Origin: Clostridia bacterium
GTDB taxonomy: Bacteria > Bacillota > Clostridia > Acetivibrionales > DSM-2933
Assembly: GCA_026418275.1 (NCBI GenBank)
Contig: JAOABQ010000011.1
Location: 1 to 64,000, forward strand
Direction of reading: 5' to 3'
DNA length: 64,000 nucleotides
A program made the position numbers and the translations under genes. Positions 28,167 to 37,310 of this stretch are shown piece after piece; the first letter of the stretch is position 1; each line of letters starts with the position of its first letter. The notes below the pieces were generated by a model. It did no database searches and was not told the DNA's origin. It saw only the letters and a list, made by a program, of their open reading frames with translations.

Positions 28167-29162
28167 ATGGAAGAAGAGAGACTTGTCGGCTGTGAAGTGG
28201 GCCGTGATGATTATGATGAATCCAGCTTGAGGCCTAGAAAACTAAATGAGTATATTGGGCAAAAAAAGGTGAAAGAAAACCTTACTGTGTTTATAGAAGC
28301 GGCTAAAAAAAGAAACGAGGCCCTTGACCATGTATTGCTCTATGGTCCGCCCGGACTTGGAAAGACTACTTTATCAGGGATTATTGCCTCCGAGCTTGGG
28401 GTTAATATAAGGATTACTTCCGGGCCTGCCATTGAAAAACCTGGAGATTTGGCGGCCATCCTTACCAACTTGGGAAACTATGATGTGCTTTTTATTGATG
28501 AGATTCACCGTCTAAACCGGAGCGTGGAAGAGATCTTATATCCTGCCATGGAGGACTATGCGCTGGATATTATTATAGGAAAAGGTCCCAGTGCCCGTTC
28601 CATCCGACTGGATCTGCCCAAATTTACACTGATTGGAGCTACAACAAGAGCCGGACTATTGACATCTCCTTTAAGGGACCGGTTTGGGGTAATCAACCGG
28701 TTGGAGATGTATAACTCAGATGAGCTGAAGCTTATTGTTGAAAGGTCTGCCGGAATATTAAACATTGGAATTGATGAAGCAGGATCGGTAGAGATTGCCA
28801 GACGGTCCAGAGGAACGCCGAGAATTGCAAACCGTCTTCTAAAAAGGGTGAGAGATTTTGCACAGGTAAGAGCAAACGGTTTTATCAACCATGAGGTTGC
28901 TAAAATGGCTCTGGATGCCCTTGAAATAGACCCCATCGGGTTGGACGGTGTAGACCGGAATATGCTGATGAGCATTATTGACAAATTTGCAGGGGGACCT
29001 GTAGGGTTGGAAACCCTTGCGGCAACCATTGGTGAGGAATCGGAAACCATTGAAGATGTCTATGAGCCCTATCTTCTGCAGCTTGGTTTTATCAACAAGA
29101 CACCCAGGGGGAGAATGGCTACCAAGCTGGCATATGAACATATGGGACTAAGATACGAATAG
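28167..29162 (+). CDS. ruvB: Holliday junction helicase RuvB
   Basis: AAA+ motor that drives branch migration on RuvA-bound junctions. 331 residues. Walker [10 protein letters not shown], Walker [10 protein letters not shown], sensor 1 LIGATTRAG, and the arginine finger region LRDRFG are intact, followed by the winged-helix C-terminus ([12 protein letters not shown]). The ATG at 28167 with TTGGAGG upstream gives the usual N-terminus; an in-frame TTG at 28152 coincides with the SD and is not used. Confidence 0.97.
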   Translation: MEEERLVGCEVGRDDYDESSLRPRKLNEYIGQKKVKENLTVFIEAAKKRNEALDHVLLYGPPGLGKTTLSGIIASELGVNIRITSGPAIEKPGDLAAILTNLGNYDVLFIDEIHRLNRSVEEILYPAMEDYALDIIIGKGPSARSIRLDLPKFTLIGATTRAGLLTSPLRDRFGVINRLEMYNSDELKLIVERSAGILNIGIDEAGSVEIARRSRGTPRIANRLLKRVRDFAQVRANGFINHEVAKMALDALEIDPIGLDGVDRNMLMSIIDKFAGGPVGLETLAATIGEESETIEDVYEPYLLQLGFINKTPRGRMATKLAYEHMGLRYE

Positions 29163-29176
29163 GAAAGAGGGATAGA

Positions 29177-29713
29177 ATGAAGCTATTGCTGCATATGTGC
29201 TGTGCTCCCTGTTCAGTTTACCCGGTAAGTGTTTTGGAAGAGGAAGGGGTATCCTTCGACGGGCTCTTTTATAATCCCAATATCCATCCGAAAGAAGAGT
29301 TTATAAAAAGGTTGGAAAATGTAAAACAATTTGCCCGGGAAAAAAATATTAAGGTGAGCTATAGTGAGGATTTCAAGCAGGAAACATGGGAGAATTTCAA
29401 GGATTCGGATGAAAAAAGGTGTACCATGTGTTATGCCATGCGTCTGGACCAGGTTGCACGGTTTGCAAAAGAGAATGGGTATGACGCCTTTACGACTACC
29501 TTGCTGGTAAGCCCCTACCAAAAACATGAATGGATTATGGAATTGGGTGAAAAGGCTGCTCTAAAATATGGAGTCAAATTCTATTACAGGGATTTCCGCC
29601 CGGGCTTTCGTGAGGGGCAGAACAGGGCAAAGGAAATGGGACTATACAGGCAGAAGTTTTGCGGGTGTATCGTATCCTATCAGGAGTCCAAAAGCCGGCA
29701 AAAGGGAAAATAA
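29177..29713 (+). CDS. queH: Epoxyqueuosine reductase QueH
   Basis: Last step of queuosine (tRNA wobble base) synthesis, reducing epoxyqueuosine; the non-homologous alternative to QueG. 178 residues with the DUF208 cysteine pattern: HMCCAPC at the N-terminus (Cys8, 9, 12), RCTMCYAMRL in the middle and KFCGC near the end, which in the family bind an iron-sulfur cluster and a second metal. It lies 14 bases after ruvB. RuvAB is followed by queuosine genes in many Firmicutes, so the context fits. Confidence 0.93.
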   Translation: MKLLLHMCCAPCSVYPVSVLEEEGVSFDGLFYNPNIHPKEEFIKRLENVKQFAREKNIKVSYSEDFKQETWENFKDSDEKRCTMCYAMRLDQVARFAKENGYDAFTTTLLVSPYQKHEWIMELGEKAALKYGVKFYYRDFRPGFREGQNRAKEMGLYRQKFCGCIVSYQESKSRQKGK

Positions 29714-29734
29714 GATATAGATAGAATAACTCCT

Positions 29735-29770
29735 TAAGATCGGAAAGATTGATATTTCGGTCTTTTTTAT
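29735..29770 (+). terminator. Terminator of the ruv-queH operon
   Basis: AAGATCGGAAA and TTTCGGTCTTTTTT form an imperfect hairpin with a long T-run, 22 bases after queH. Confidence 0.75.
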
Positions 29771-30038
29771 TTTACATTTCTATTACAGATTGAAAAATGC
29801 AGTTAAATGAGCAGGAAAAATAGGCTTTAACGTCGAATTATACCTGAAAATAAAACTTTCAATTTATTATCTATCAGAAGTTACGAAAAATCCAAACGCA
29901 ACCCATTGATAATCACATAGTGGAACAGCAAAGGTCGAACGATAGGATCATCGTTTGACTTTTAGTCTCTAGGAGGGAAAGCTTTTGTCATTTTATATTT
30001 CCAAACACAAAGGATGAAAGGATTTAAGGGGTGTTATT
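29771..30038 (+). other. Intergenic leader region with a small hairpin
   Basis: About 270 bases between the operon terminator and the amidase gene. GTCGAACGAT (29935-29944) and ATCGTTTGAC (29951-29960) are near-perfect inverted copies followed by TTTT, so an early terminator or attenuator is possible. No known riboswitch is recognised. Confidence 0.4.
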
Positions 30039-32204
30039 ATGGTAAAAAAACTGCTCTTTGCGTCGCTTGTTGGAATAACAGCGATAACCTTTACTACATA
30101 TTCCTTCGCACAAAATTTACTATTGGCATATGACGGTGCAATACATAAATATACAGGCAATATTTTAAGTCTTAAAATTAACGGTGAGGATGTAAAATCC
30201 GATGTTCCGCCTATTGTGATCGATAATAGGTCACTGGTTCCGGTGCGGGGTGTATTTGAAAAATTTGGGGCCGAGGTTAAATGGGATGGGGCTGGTAAGA
30301 AGGTTTCTGTAGGCCTCAATGACCTAAGTGTAGAGCTAAAAATCAACGATGAAAATGCGGTGGTTAACAGTGAGCCGGTTAAAATGGATGTGCCTGCAAA
30401 GATTATCAATAACCGTACCATGGTCCCCTTAAGATTTGTGAGTGAACACTTAAATATGAAGGTAGGATGGTTTCCTGACCAGGGACTTATTACAGTGGAC
30501 CGTGATACAGCAAAACCGACGGAAAATACCGGAACTGAATTGGAAAATGCGGTAACCCAATTCAGTGTTTTGAATGAAATTAAGCACCAAAAAAACGGGA
30601 AACAGGAAGATGTTATACTTTCGCTGGATAGTTATAAAAAGCATAATGCATTTAAGGTTGATAACCCTGACAGAGTGGTCATTGATTTTCCTGGTACGAC
30701 ACTTGCACTGAGTCAAAAAGTCAATGTCCAAAGCGATATTATTAAGGCAATCAGATATGCGCAGCATGATGAAAAGACGGTAAGAGTGGTCCTTGATATG
30801 GTTTCACATAACGAGTACACGGCCGAAGTGGACCAAAATAAAGTGATTATGCACTTTAAGGGGATTGATTCTATTGAGAAGGAACCTGCAGACGGTGGGG
30901 GAACGGGGGAAGCAGGAACTGTTGGGAAGAAGGAGGATGAGCTTTCCAGCAGGGGAGATGAAATCCGTGAACCGCTGCCCCAGGAAAATAGTGATACTAA
31001 AAAGTGGGATGTTAAGTATGAAGCTGCGGAGGGTACCGAGAAAGTAACGGTTTTTATTGACAGCTACAAGGATTATAAGCTGATGCGGCTTACCGGTCCT
31101 GACCGGTTGGTATTGGATATTCCGGGTGTAGGTCCCCAGATCAATGGAAGTAAGCTGGAGATGAACGGAAAGCTGCTTAAGACAATAAGGTATGATAAGC
31201 ATGAGGACAGTACGCTTCGCCTTGTGCTGGATGTATCAGGTCAAGCTGATTACGAGGTTAAGGAAGAAGCGGGATATTTGGTTTTAAGCCTCGCAAATCC
31301 ATCCTATAAAAATATTTTATACCACAATAACGGTGACCGGGTTTATTTTACTTTAGCAGGTGCCAAGCTGACCGAGGGTGGAGAGTATTTAAAGCGGCTC
31401 TATACAGGGAAATTTGAAGAGGATGGGAAAAAATATATCATTACATTCCCAAGTAACCTGGCGGATTTAGGCAGCGGGAAAATGAAGATTTATGACGGCC
31501 TCTTGGAATATATAGAAGTAATTCGGGATGAGCAAAACAGTAAGACCAGTATCGTGTTCAGTGCACAGGAAAAGCTGTTTTTTGAGATTATTACCAGGCC
31601 GGATGTAAACAATACCGCAATTACAGTATTCAAACCTTATTCCAAAGAGGATAGGCTGGTTGTTATTGATCCGGGACATGGCGGATATGAAAGCGGTGCT
31701 GTTTACGGAGATTTATACGAAAAAAACCTCAATCTGGATATCTCACTCAGGCTTAATGAACTTCTAAAGAAGAAAAATGTAAAAACCTATATGATACGGC
31801 AAGACGACAGCTTTGTAGGACTCTATGAAAGAGCGTATATTGCCAATAACCTCAACGCTTCGCTTTTCTTAAGCATACATAACAATGCATACTATACAAG
31901 CTTTTTGGGAACAGAAACACTCTATTTCCCTCAGGATCCCAATGACAAGAATTTTAACAGCAAGCGTTTTGCAACCATTATACAGGATCAGTTGGTGGAT
32001 AATCTAAAGACGAAGGATCGGGGGATTGTTGAACGCCCCAAGCTGGTGGTTTTGAAAGCGACAACCATGCCCGCCGCTCTTGCCGAGATTGCTTTCATGA
32101 CAAACAGTACCGACCGGGCAAACCTAATGAAAGAGGAATTCAGGCAAAAATCTGCAGAAGCACTTTGTGACTCCATATTGAAAGCATTAGAGGAAATAAA
32201 ATAA
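30039..32204 (+). CDS. N-acetylmuramoyl-L-alanine amidase with copper-amine-oxidase-like and AMIN domains
   Basis: A 721-residue secreted cell-wall hydrolase. Signal peptide 1-24; a copper amine oxidase N-terminal-like domain (about 45-150, with DNRSLVPVRG and NNRTMVPLRFV repeats); two AMIN-type domains (about 170-275 and 320-420, each with the phrase 'NPDRVVIDFPG' or 'GPDRLVLDIPG'); a further beta domain; and the zinc-dependent amidase_3 domain (about 540-718: VVIDPGHGGYESGA, LNASLFLSIHNN, ALAEIAFMTN). It cleaves the amide between muramic acid and the stem peptide. AMIN domains target septal or envelope sites. Single gene with terminator. Confidence 0.93.
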   Translation: MVKKLLFASLVGITAITFTTYSFAQNLLLAYDGAIHKYTGNILSLKINGEDVKSDVPPIVIDNRSLVPVRGVFEKFGAEVKWDGAGKKVSVGLNDLSVELKINDENAVVNSEPVKMDVPAKIINNRTMVPLRFVSEHLNMKVGWFPDQGLITVDRDTAKPTENTGTELENAVTQFSVLNEIKHQKNGKQEDVILSLDSYKKHNAFKVDNPDRVVIDFPGTTLALSQKVNVQSDIIKAIRYAQHDEKTVRVVLDMVSHNEYTAEVDQNKVIMHFKGIDSIEKEPADGGGTGEAGTVGKKEDELSSRGDEIREPLPQENSDTKKWDVKYEAAEGTEKVTVFIDSYKDYKLMRLTGPDRLVLDIPGVGPQINGSKLEMNGKLLKTIRYDKHEDSTLRLVLDVSGQADYEVKEEAGYLVLSLANPSYKNILYHNNGDRVYFTLAGAKLTEGGEYLKRLYTGKFEEDGKKYIITFPSNLADLGSGKMKIYDGLLEYIEVIRDEQNSKTSIVFSAQEKLFFEIITRPDVNNTAITVFKPYSKEDRLVVIDPGHGGYESGAVYGDLYEKNLNLDISLRLNELLKKKNVKTYMIRQDDSFVGLYERAYIANNLNASLFLSIHNNAYYTSFLGTETLYFPQDPNDKNFNSKRFATIIQDQLVDNLKTKDRGIVERPKLVVLKATTMPAALAEIAFMTNSTDRANLMKEEFRQKSAEALCDSILKALEEIK

Positions 32205-32216
32205 AAGTTTCATGGG

Positions 32217-32253
32217 TGACACTGTTTATTTAAGATAGACAGTGTCATTTTTA
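32217..32253 (+). terminator. Intrinsic terminator after amidase gene
   Basis: TGACACTGT and ACAGTGTCA form a stem followed by TTTTTAT, 12 bases after the stop. Confidence 0.9.
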
Positions 32254-32305
32254 TTGTAACTTCTAGAGAATATGTGCGTTAGTTCTTTATTCCTATTTTA
32301 AAAAA

Positions 32306-32314
32306 TGGTATGAT
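32306..32314 (+). promoter_or_regulatory. Extended -10 element upstream of galE
   Basis: TGGTATGAT is an extended -10 (TGn-TATGAT); the -35 at 17 bases (TTTATT) is weak. It lies about 100 bases before the galE start. Confidence 0.45.
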
Positions 32315-32417
32315 TGAATAGGAAAAAATGAGAAATCCTATGTGTATCTATTTCTGGAGTATGATGTCTTATTTGGAGGTCCATACTACAATTAGTAATA
32401 AGAAAGGCGTGATATGA

Positions 32418-33410
32418 ATGGCAGTATTGGTTACGGGCGGTGCAGGATACATTGGCAGCCATACCGTTGCGGAGTTAATAGAAAGAAACGAGGAAGTCAT
32501 CGTATTGGATAACCTGGAGAAGGGCCATAAGGAAGCATTGTTAGGGGGAAAGCTGATCCAGGGAGATTTAAGGGACAAGGATTTTGTAAAGGAAGTTTTT
32601 TTAAAGAACGACATTGAAGCTGTAATTCACTTTGCAGCATATATTGAAGTGGGTGAAAGTGTTGCCAATCCCCTCAAATATTATAATAACAACGTAGTTT
32701 CCACACTGAACTTATTAACTGCAATGAAAGATGCAGGCGTTCATAAAATTGTTTTTTCTTCAACTGCGGCAACCTATGGGGAGCCGGAAAATACGCCCAT
32801 ATTGGAAACCGATAAAACATTTCCAACCAACCCCTATGGAGAAACCAAGCTTACCGTTGAGAAAGCGCTGAAATGGTCTGATGGGGCATATGGTTTAAAG
32901 CATGTAATTCTCCGTTACTTTAATGCATCCGGCGCACATGAAGGCGGTAAAATCGGGGAGGATCATGACCCCGAATCCCATTTGATACCGATTATATTGC
33001 AGGTGGCACTGGGGAAACGGGATGAAATAAAAATGTTTGGTGATGATTACAATACACCGGACGGTACTTGTGTGAGGGATTATATCCATGTTTCAGACCT
33101 TGCCCAGGCACATGTTTTGGCTTTAGATAAGCTTAGGAGAGAAAATGAAAGCAGTATATACAATTTGGGAAATGGGAAAGGCTTTTCGGTAAAGGAAGTG
33201 GTTGATGTTGTAAGACAAATCACCGGTAAACCCATCAAAGCAGTTGTTGCACCAAGGCGGCCGGGGGATCCTGCGACACTCGTTGCGTCTTCAGAAAAGG
33301 TTAAGAAGGAAATGAATTGGAGGCCTAAATACGGCGGCCTTGCCAAAATAGTGGAAACCGCGTGGAATTGGCACAAAAATCACCCTAACGGTTATAACGA
33401 TTTAGTATAG
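32418..33410 (+). CDS. galE: UDP-glucose 4-epimerase
   Basis: Interconverts UDP-glucose and UDP-galactose for surface polysaccharides and galactose use. 330 residues of the extended SDR family: NAD motif GGAGYIGSHT at the N-terminus, catalytic Ser-Tyr-Lys seen as FSSTAATYG and NPYGETKL, and the substrate region RYFNASGAH. The length is standard. It lies 30 bases upstream of an MFS gene on the same strand. Confidence 0.95.
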   Translation: MAVLVTGGAGYIGSHTVAELIERNEEVIVLDNLEKGHKEALLGGKLIQGDLRDKDFVKEVFLKNDIEAVIHFAAYIEVGESVANPLKYYNNNVVSTLNLLTAMKDAGVHKIVFSSTAATYGEPENTPILETDKTFPTNPYGETKLTVEKALKWSDGAYGLKHVILRYFNASGAHEGGKIGEDHDPESHLIPIILQVALGKRDEIKMFGDDYNTPDGTCVRDYIHVSDLAQAHVLALDKLRRENESSIYNLGNGKGFSVKEVVDVVRQITGKPIKAVVAPRRPGDPATLVASSEKVKKEMNWRPKYGGLAKIVETAWNWHKNHPNGYNDLV

Positions 33411-33440
33411 TTAACCAATTTTTTGACAGGAGGTAGCTTG

Positions 33441-34703
33441 GTGGCTGATCATACGGAAATTGGTAAAAAGGAAAAACTGTGGACACTAAGTTTCCTTTTT
33501 CTTTGGCAGGGGCAATTTGTTTCGGTTCTGGGAGACGTTATATATGAATTGGCTTTGGGATTTTGGGTCCTTGAGGTAACAAAATCAAAGGCTCTGATGG
33601 GAACCTTTATGGCAGCAACCGTATTGCCAAAAGTGATTGTGGCACCCTTTGCGGGCGTTCTTGTGGATAGGATGGACCGAAAAAAGATACTTTTCCTTGC
33701 GGATTTTGCCCGGGGGATTTCTGTAGTTTTTATCGGAATTGCCTCTATTGTGGGATTTGTAAAGATGTGGATGGTGCTCGTTGCCGGCATTATTCTGGGA
33801 TTATGCGGAGCATTCTTTAGTCCGGGAATAAATTCAGTTTTGCCTGATGTCGTTCCAAAATCAAAACTTGTAAATGCCAATTCAGTTTTTAGTACGCTCT
33901 ATGCAGCAGGAAACATTTTTGGTTTTTTAGCGGGAGGAGTTTTATACAGGGTTATCGGAGCCGCATTTATGTTTTTGTTTAATGGGCTTTCCTATATTTT
34001 TTCTGCGATTACCATATTATTTATGAAAATTCCAAAAACGGTCAAGGAGAATGAAGCCTCCCATTTTTTTGCCGATATGAAGGAGGGGTTTGTTTTTGTT
34101 TGGAGTTTTAAGGCGCTTCGAAATGCAATTATTGTATCTTCTTTGCTTAATTTTCTGTTTAATATGGCATTGGTTCTCAATATTCCTCTTTTTGAGGAAA
34201 CCGAGTGGCTAGGGTCCACAAAATATGGTATTGCCATGGCCTTTGCTACAGCTGGAATGCTTTTGGGAATGGTCTATACATCCATATTTGATATCAAGCC
34301 CTCGAAGCGTTTTGCATTGCTTATTTTTTCAGGATTTGTTTCATCCGTTCTATTGGCAGTCTTCGCGCTTTTATATAACTTCTATTTCATGCTGATAGTA
34401 TTATTTGTGGGTGGACTATTTTTAGCCATTACAAATGTATTGTTTAATTCATCCATACAAATTACCGTTCCGCAAAAGATGAGGGGAAAAGTATTTGCAC
34501 TCATGGGTACACTGACACAGGGACTTACACCTTTAGCCATGGCACTGGGAGGAATTTTGGCTGAATTTATTCCTATAAGAACGATTATTTTTTCGTGTTT
34601 TTCTGTGAGCTTTATTACTTTTGTTCCTTTGCTGCTTATGGCCTCTTTTAAAAGGTTTATAAACTACAATGAAGAGGAAGAGTCACTGGAAGATATCATG
34701 TAA
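33441..34703 (+). CDS. MFS transporter (macrolide-efflux-like)
   Basis: A 420-residue, twelve-helix major facilitator. The N-terminus (FLFLWQGQFVSVLGD) and the loop GVLVDRMDRKKILFLAD match the macrolide-efflux MefA-like/MFS_3 group of clostridia. The substrate is unknown. The GTG at 33441 is preferred, nine bases after AGGAGG; a TTG one codon earlier is possible. It probably shares a transcript with galE, and a strong terminator follows. Confidence 0.88.
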   Translation: MADHTEIGKKEKLWTLSFLFLWQGQFVSVLGDVIYELALGFWVLEVTKSKALMGTFMAATVLPKVIVAPFAGVLVDRMDRKKILFLADFARGISVVFIGIASIVGFVKMWMVLVAGIILGLCGAFFSPGINSVLPDVVPKSKLVNANSVFSTLYAAGNIFGFLAGGVLYRVIGAAFMFLFNGLSYIFSAITILFMKIPKTVKENEASHFFADMKEGFVFVWSFKALRNAIIVSSLLNFLFNMALVLNIPLFEETEWLGSTKYGIAMAFATAGMLLGMVYTSIFDIKPSKRFALLIFSGFVSSVLLAVFALLYNFYFMLIVLFVGGLFLAITNVLFNSSIQITVPQKMRGKVFALMGTLTQGLTPLAMALGGILAEFIPIRTIIFSCFSVSFITFVPLLLMASFKRFINYNEEEESLEDIM

Positions 34704-34741
34704 TATCTATATTTAAATAATCATCAATGTGGAATTATATA

Positions 34742-34783
34742 GGAGAAGTGTGGATGAATTTATCCATACTTCTCTTTATTTTT
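34742..34783 (+). terminator. Intrinsic terminator after MFS gene
   Basis: GAGAAGTGTGGAT pairs with ATCCATACTTCTC around GAATTT, followed by a T-rich tract. Confidence 0.93.
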
Positions 34784-35024
34784 CTATCATGTTTACAAAA
34801 TAACGTTTTTTATCTATGAAATGAAATGTCAAACCATTTTGGGAGTAAAATTTATTCATTTGCAGAGGTTTTATTCTTTTACTAAAAAAATAGTATAGAA
34901 TAAGCATATGTTTTGCATGCAAAATTTCTATTCAAGATTCACTTCGGCTCAATCAAATTTATCTGTTGCGGGGCAAGGAAACTTCCTAAATCATACTAAT
35001 TTTCAAAGTAGGAGGGACTTGCTT
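34784..35024 (+). other. Upstream region of agrB
   Basis: About 240 bases. It holds a possible -10 (TATAGA, 34894-34899) and the 14-bp palindrome TTTTGCATGCAAAA (34911-34924), which lies just after the expected start of transcription and could be an operator. No convincing pair of AgrA-type direct repeats was found. Confidence 0.4.
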
Positions 35025-35648
35025 ATGTTGCTCATCGAATCCATTAGCAAAAGTCTAACGAATTCTGCAAAAAAAAATGTAAAGGGGATGAGTGAAGAGC
35101 AATGTGAAATCGTAAACTATGGACTCTATGTTTTGTTTTCGGATTTAATAAAAATGATTTTGCTGCTTATAAGTGCCTATCTATTGGGGATCTTTAGTTA
35201 CAGCTTGATTTCACTTGTTTGTTTTGGACTTTTCCGTTCATTTACAGGAGGAATCCATGCCAAAACATGGCTTGGGTGCTTTATCGTAAATACGCTTGTA
35301 ATTTTTGGATCGGTTTACCTTTCCATCGCATTACGCGAGGTTCAACCGGTTTTAGTTGGAAGTATACTTTTTCCTATATGTATTACCATAACTATTCTTT
35401 TTGCCCCCAGCGACCATGAAAATAAGCCGATTGTCAGCATTCGTCAGAAAAAACGTTTGAAGGGTATTTCACTTATCATTTTACTTCTTATGTATCTTAC
35501 TTCACTTCTAATTGATTTGCAGCCTGTCTCAAATATTATTATGATCTCGGTTTTTGCAGAGTGCTTGGCAATACTTCCGGTTTCCTACATAATCTTCAGG
35601 AATCAATATGGCATTGCATATCAATATACAGCCGACCATCAAAAGTAG
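35025..35648 (+). CDS. agrB: AgrB-type membrane peptidase for a cyclic autoinducer
   Basis: Processes the AgrD precursor into a thiolactone peptide. 207 residues with four to six membrane helices. The catalytic pair is in FTGGIHAKTWLGC: His78 and Cys85, nearly the same numbers as His77 and Cys84 of S. aureus AgrB. The ATG at 35025 with GGAGGGA eight bases upstream is chosen; the frame is open 117 bases further up but without a good site. agrD follows after about 90 bases. Confidence 0.93.
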   Translation: MLLIESISKSLTNSAKKNVKGMSEEQCEIVNYGLYVLFSDLIKMILLLISAYLLGIFSYSLISLVCFGLFRSFTGGIHAKTWLGCFIVNTLVIFGSVYLSIALREVQPVLVGSILFPICITITILFAPSDHENKPIVSIRQKKRLKGISLIILLLMYLTSLLIDLQPVSNIIMISVFAECLAILPVSYIIFRNQYGIAYQYTADHQK

Positions 35649-35708
35649 TCATGTAATTACTCTTATTAAACCTGGAAGCCTCTAAAATTATTAAAATGGA
35701 AAGGGGGA

Positions 35709-35732
35709 ATATCCGGCTTGGGTGCCGGATAT
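35709..35732 (+). promoter_or_regulatory. Hairpin between the Shine-Dalgarno sequence and agrD start
   Basis: ATATCCGGC (35709-35717) and GCCGGATAT (35724-35732) form a perfect 9-bp stem with loop TTGGGT. AAAGGGGGAA lies directly before it and the agrD ATG nine bases after it. If folded, the stem removes 24 bases and brings the SD to a normal distance from the start codon. Confidence 0.6.
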
Positions 35733-35741
35733 AATGAAACG

Positions 35742-35903
35742 ATGGAAATTACAAATAAAAACCTTTCGAAGGGCTTGGTAACTGGACTTATGTCCATGGT
35801 AGTAGTTGTAGGAACACTCATTGCACAGGTATCATCAAGTACATGCATTCTATGGTGGTTTGAACAGCCAAAGATGCCTGAGAAATTGATAAAAAGGGAT
35901 TAA
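35742..35903 (+). CDS. agrD: AgrD-type cyclic lactone autoinducer precursor
   Basis: A 53-residue precursor: amphipathic leader (1-31), a core beginning SSTC with Cys35, and the charged tail EQPKMPEKLIKRD that AgrB recognises. By alignment with staphylococcal AgrD (ring residues followed by an acidic residue and a Pro-Lys-x-Leu tail), the ring is predicted to be Cys-Ile-Leu-Trp-Trp-Phe, closed between Cys35 and Phe40, unusually rich in tryptophan. The exact N-terminal cut cannot be told. The gene is missed by length filters but is placed exactly where agrD belongs, between agrB and a terminator. Confidence 0.88.
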   Translation: MEITNKNLSKGLVTGLMSMVVVVGTLIAQVSSSTCILWWFEQPKMPEKLIKRD

Positions 35904-35910
35904 TAAATCA

Positions 35911-35952
35911 TAAAAAAATTGCACATCTTGTAGGATGTGCAATTTTTTATGA
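35911..35952. terminator. Bidirectional terminator between agrBD and agrAC
   Basis: AAAAAAATTGCACATC pairs with GGATGTGCAATTTTTTA. Poly-A on one side and poly-T on the other make it usable by both convergent operons. Confidence 0.93.
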
Positions 35953-35975
35953 TATAAGTAAATTCTATTCTTTAA

Positions 35976-37310
35976 TTAGGATACAATCAATTCTTGTTTA
36001 AAACGGCTAGGTTCAGAAAATGTATTTAATAAAACATTGTCATATTTTTGGATAATCTTTTTAAGAAGCCACAACCCCAAACCCCTGTTTTCTCCTTTCG
36101 TTGAGAAGCCCTTATCAAAAACTGTATTTGTATCCACTTTCTCGTTGACTGAGTTTTCGATACAAAATGTTACGATGTTATTGATGTTGGAGATATAAAG
36201 GGTTACAAGCTTTTCGGTACTCTGGCCGGCAGCCTCAATGGCATTATCGATGAGAATGCCTAAAACCTCGCAAAGCTCGGAGATTTTCATATTGATTTCC
36301 TTTATTTCATCGTCAATAAATATTTTCATGTTGATTCCATTTTGGGTGGCGTAATCTATTTTGGACGTGATAAGTCCCAAAACACCTGCATTTTTTATAT
36401 TGAGCATAATCATTTTGCTGAATGAATTTGATTTATTTGTTTCCTCTACCAACTCATTGAAATATTTAGACAACTCATCCCATTTTTTCATTTTAATATA
36501 TGCGTAGGCTACATTCAGCATATTGTTGTAGTTATGCTTAAATCTGGAAAGATCGCTCATCAGCATATCAAGTGTTTTATTATAAAAAATTTGATACTGT
36601 AATTCCTGATCCTTTAATTCAAGTTTAAAAAAGGTGTTGGTGTTGATAATACTATACACCAGATAGGCGAGAACAAGCACTGCATTGAAGATAATGCCCG
36701 TGTTTTTAACATTGGGATTGCCTTGGGAATTATAGTAATAGTAGCTCATGTTGGCACCGATGATAACAAGGGTAAACGAAATGTAAATCATATTTGAAAT
36801 ATAAGCTTTGTTTCTTACTTCCTTTGGGAAATTTGAAAACACTTTAAAGGAGCGGATGATAATAAACATAATAATGTAAAAAACAGTAATAATCAAATTT
36901 GCAAAAATGTTTACCTGAATATTTTCTCCCAAAATGTCTTTATAGCCTAATAAATCAAGTATAATAAAAGCGGTGATGGTAGCAAGGGCAGAAAGAATAG
37001 TAAAAAGACATGTTGAAATGATACTTTTTGAATAGCTGATTTTATAATAAATTCTTAAAGTAAACACAAAGATCAATACACCGATAAACGTTTTAATATT
37101 GTGAATATTTTTAAAGTTTAAAGCTTCACTGAGAAATTTAAGAAGGTATACTGCCGATGAGCAGATAAAACCTACAGCAATAGAACTTAAAACAGCATTT
37201 TTTATATTCAATTTCAGGTTGAAAATCAGTAATGTAAATACCATTAAGCCAAGAACGGTAATCATATTTGCAACACTGGAGATAATATCCAGTGCACCAA
37301 TTTTAGGCAC
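35976..37310 (-). CDS. agrC: AgrC-type sensor histidine kinase
   Basis: Receptor kinase for the cyclic peptide. 444 residues: six or so membrane helices (about 10-225), then the phospho-acceptor His259 in SRFKHNYNNML, the motif typical of the AgrC/HPK10 class, and a GHKL ATPase domain with the N box GILIDNAIEAAG and the G box ENRGLGLWLLKKI. Its start overlaps the end of agrA by eight bases, so the two are translationally coupled. Confidence 0.92.
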   Translation of the reverse strand: MPKIGALDIISSVANMITVLGLMVFTLLIFNLKLNIKNAVLSSIAVGFICSSAVYLLKFLSEALNFKNIHNIKTFIGVLIFVFTLRIYYKISYSKSIISTCLFTILSALATITAFIILDLLGYKDILGENIQVNIFANLIITVFYIIMFIIIRSFKVFSNFPKEVRNKAYISNMIYISFTLVIIGANMSYYYYNSQGNPNVKNTGIIFNAVLVLAYLVYSIINTNTFFKLELKDQELQYQIFYNKTLDMLMSDLSRFKHNYNNMLNVAYAYIKMKKWDELSKYFNELVEETNKSNSFSKMIMLNIKNAGVLGLITSKIDYATQNGINMKIFIDDEIKEINMKISELCEVLGILIDNAIEAAGQSTEKLVTLYISNINNIVTFCIENSVNEKVDTNTVFDKGFSTKGENRGLGLWLLKKIIQKYDNVLLNTFSEPSRFKQELIVS

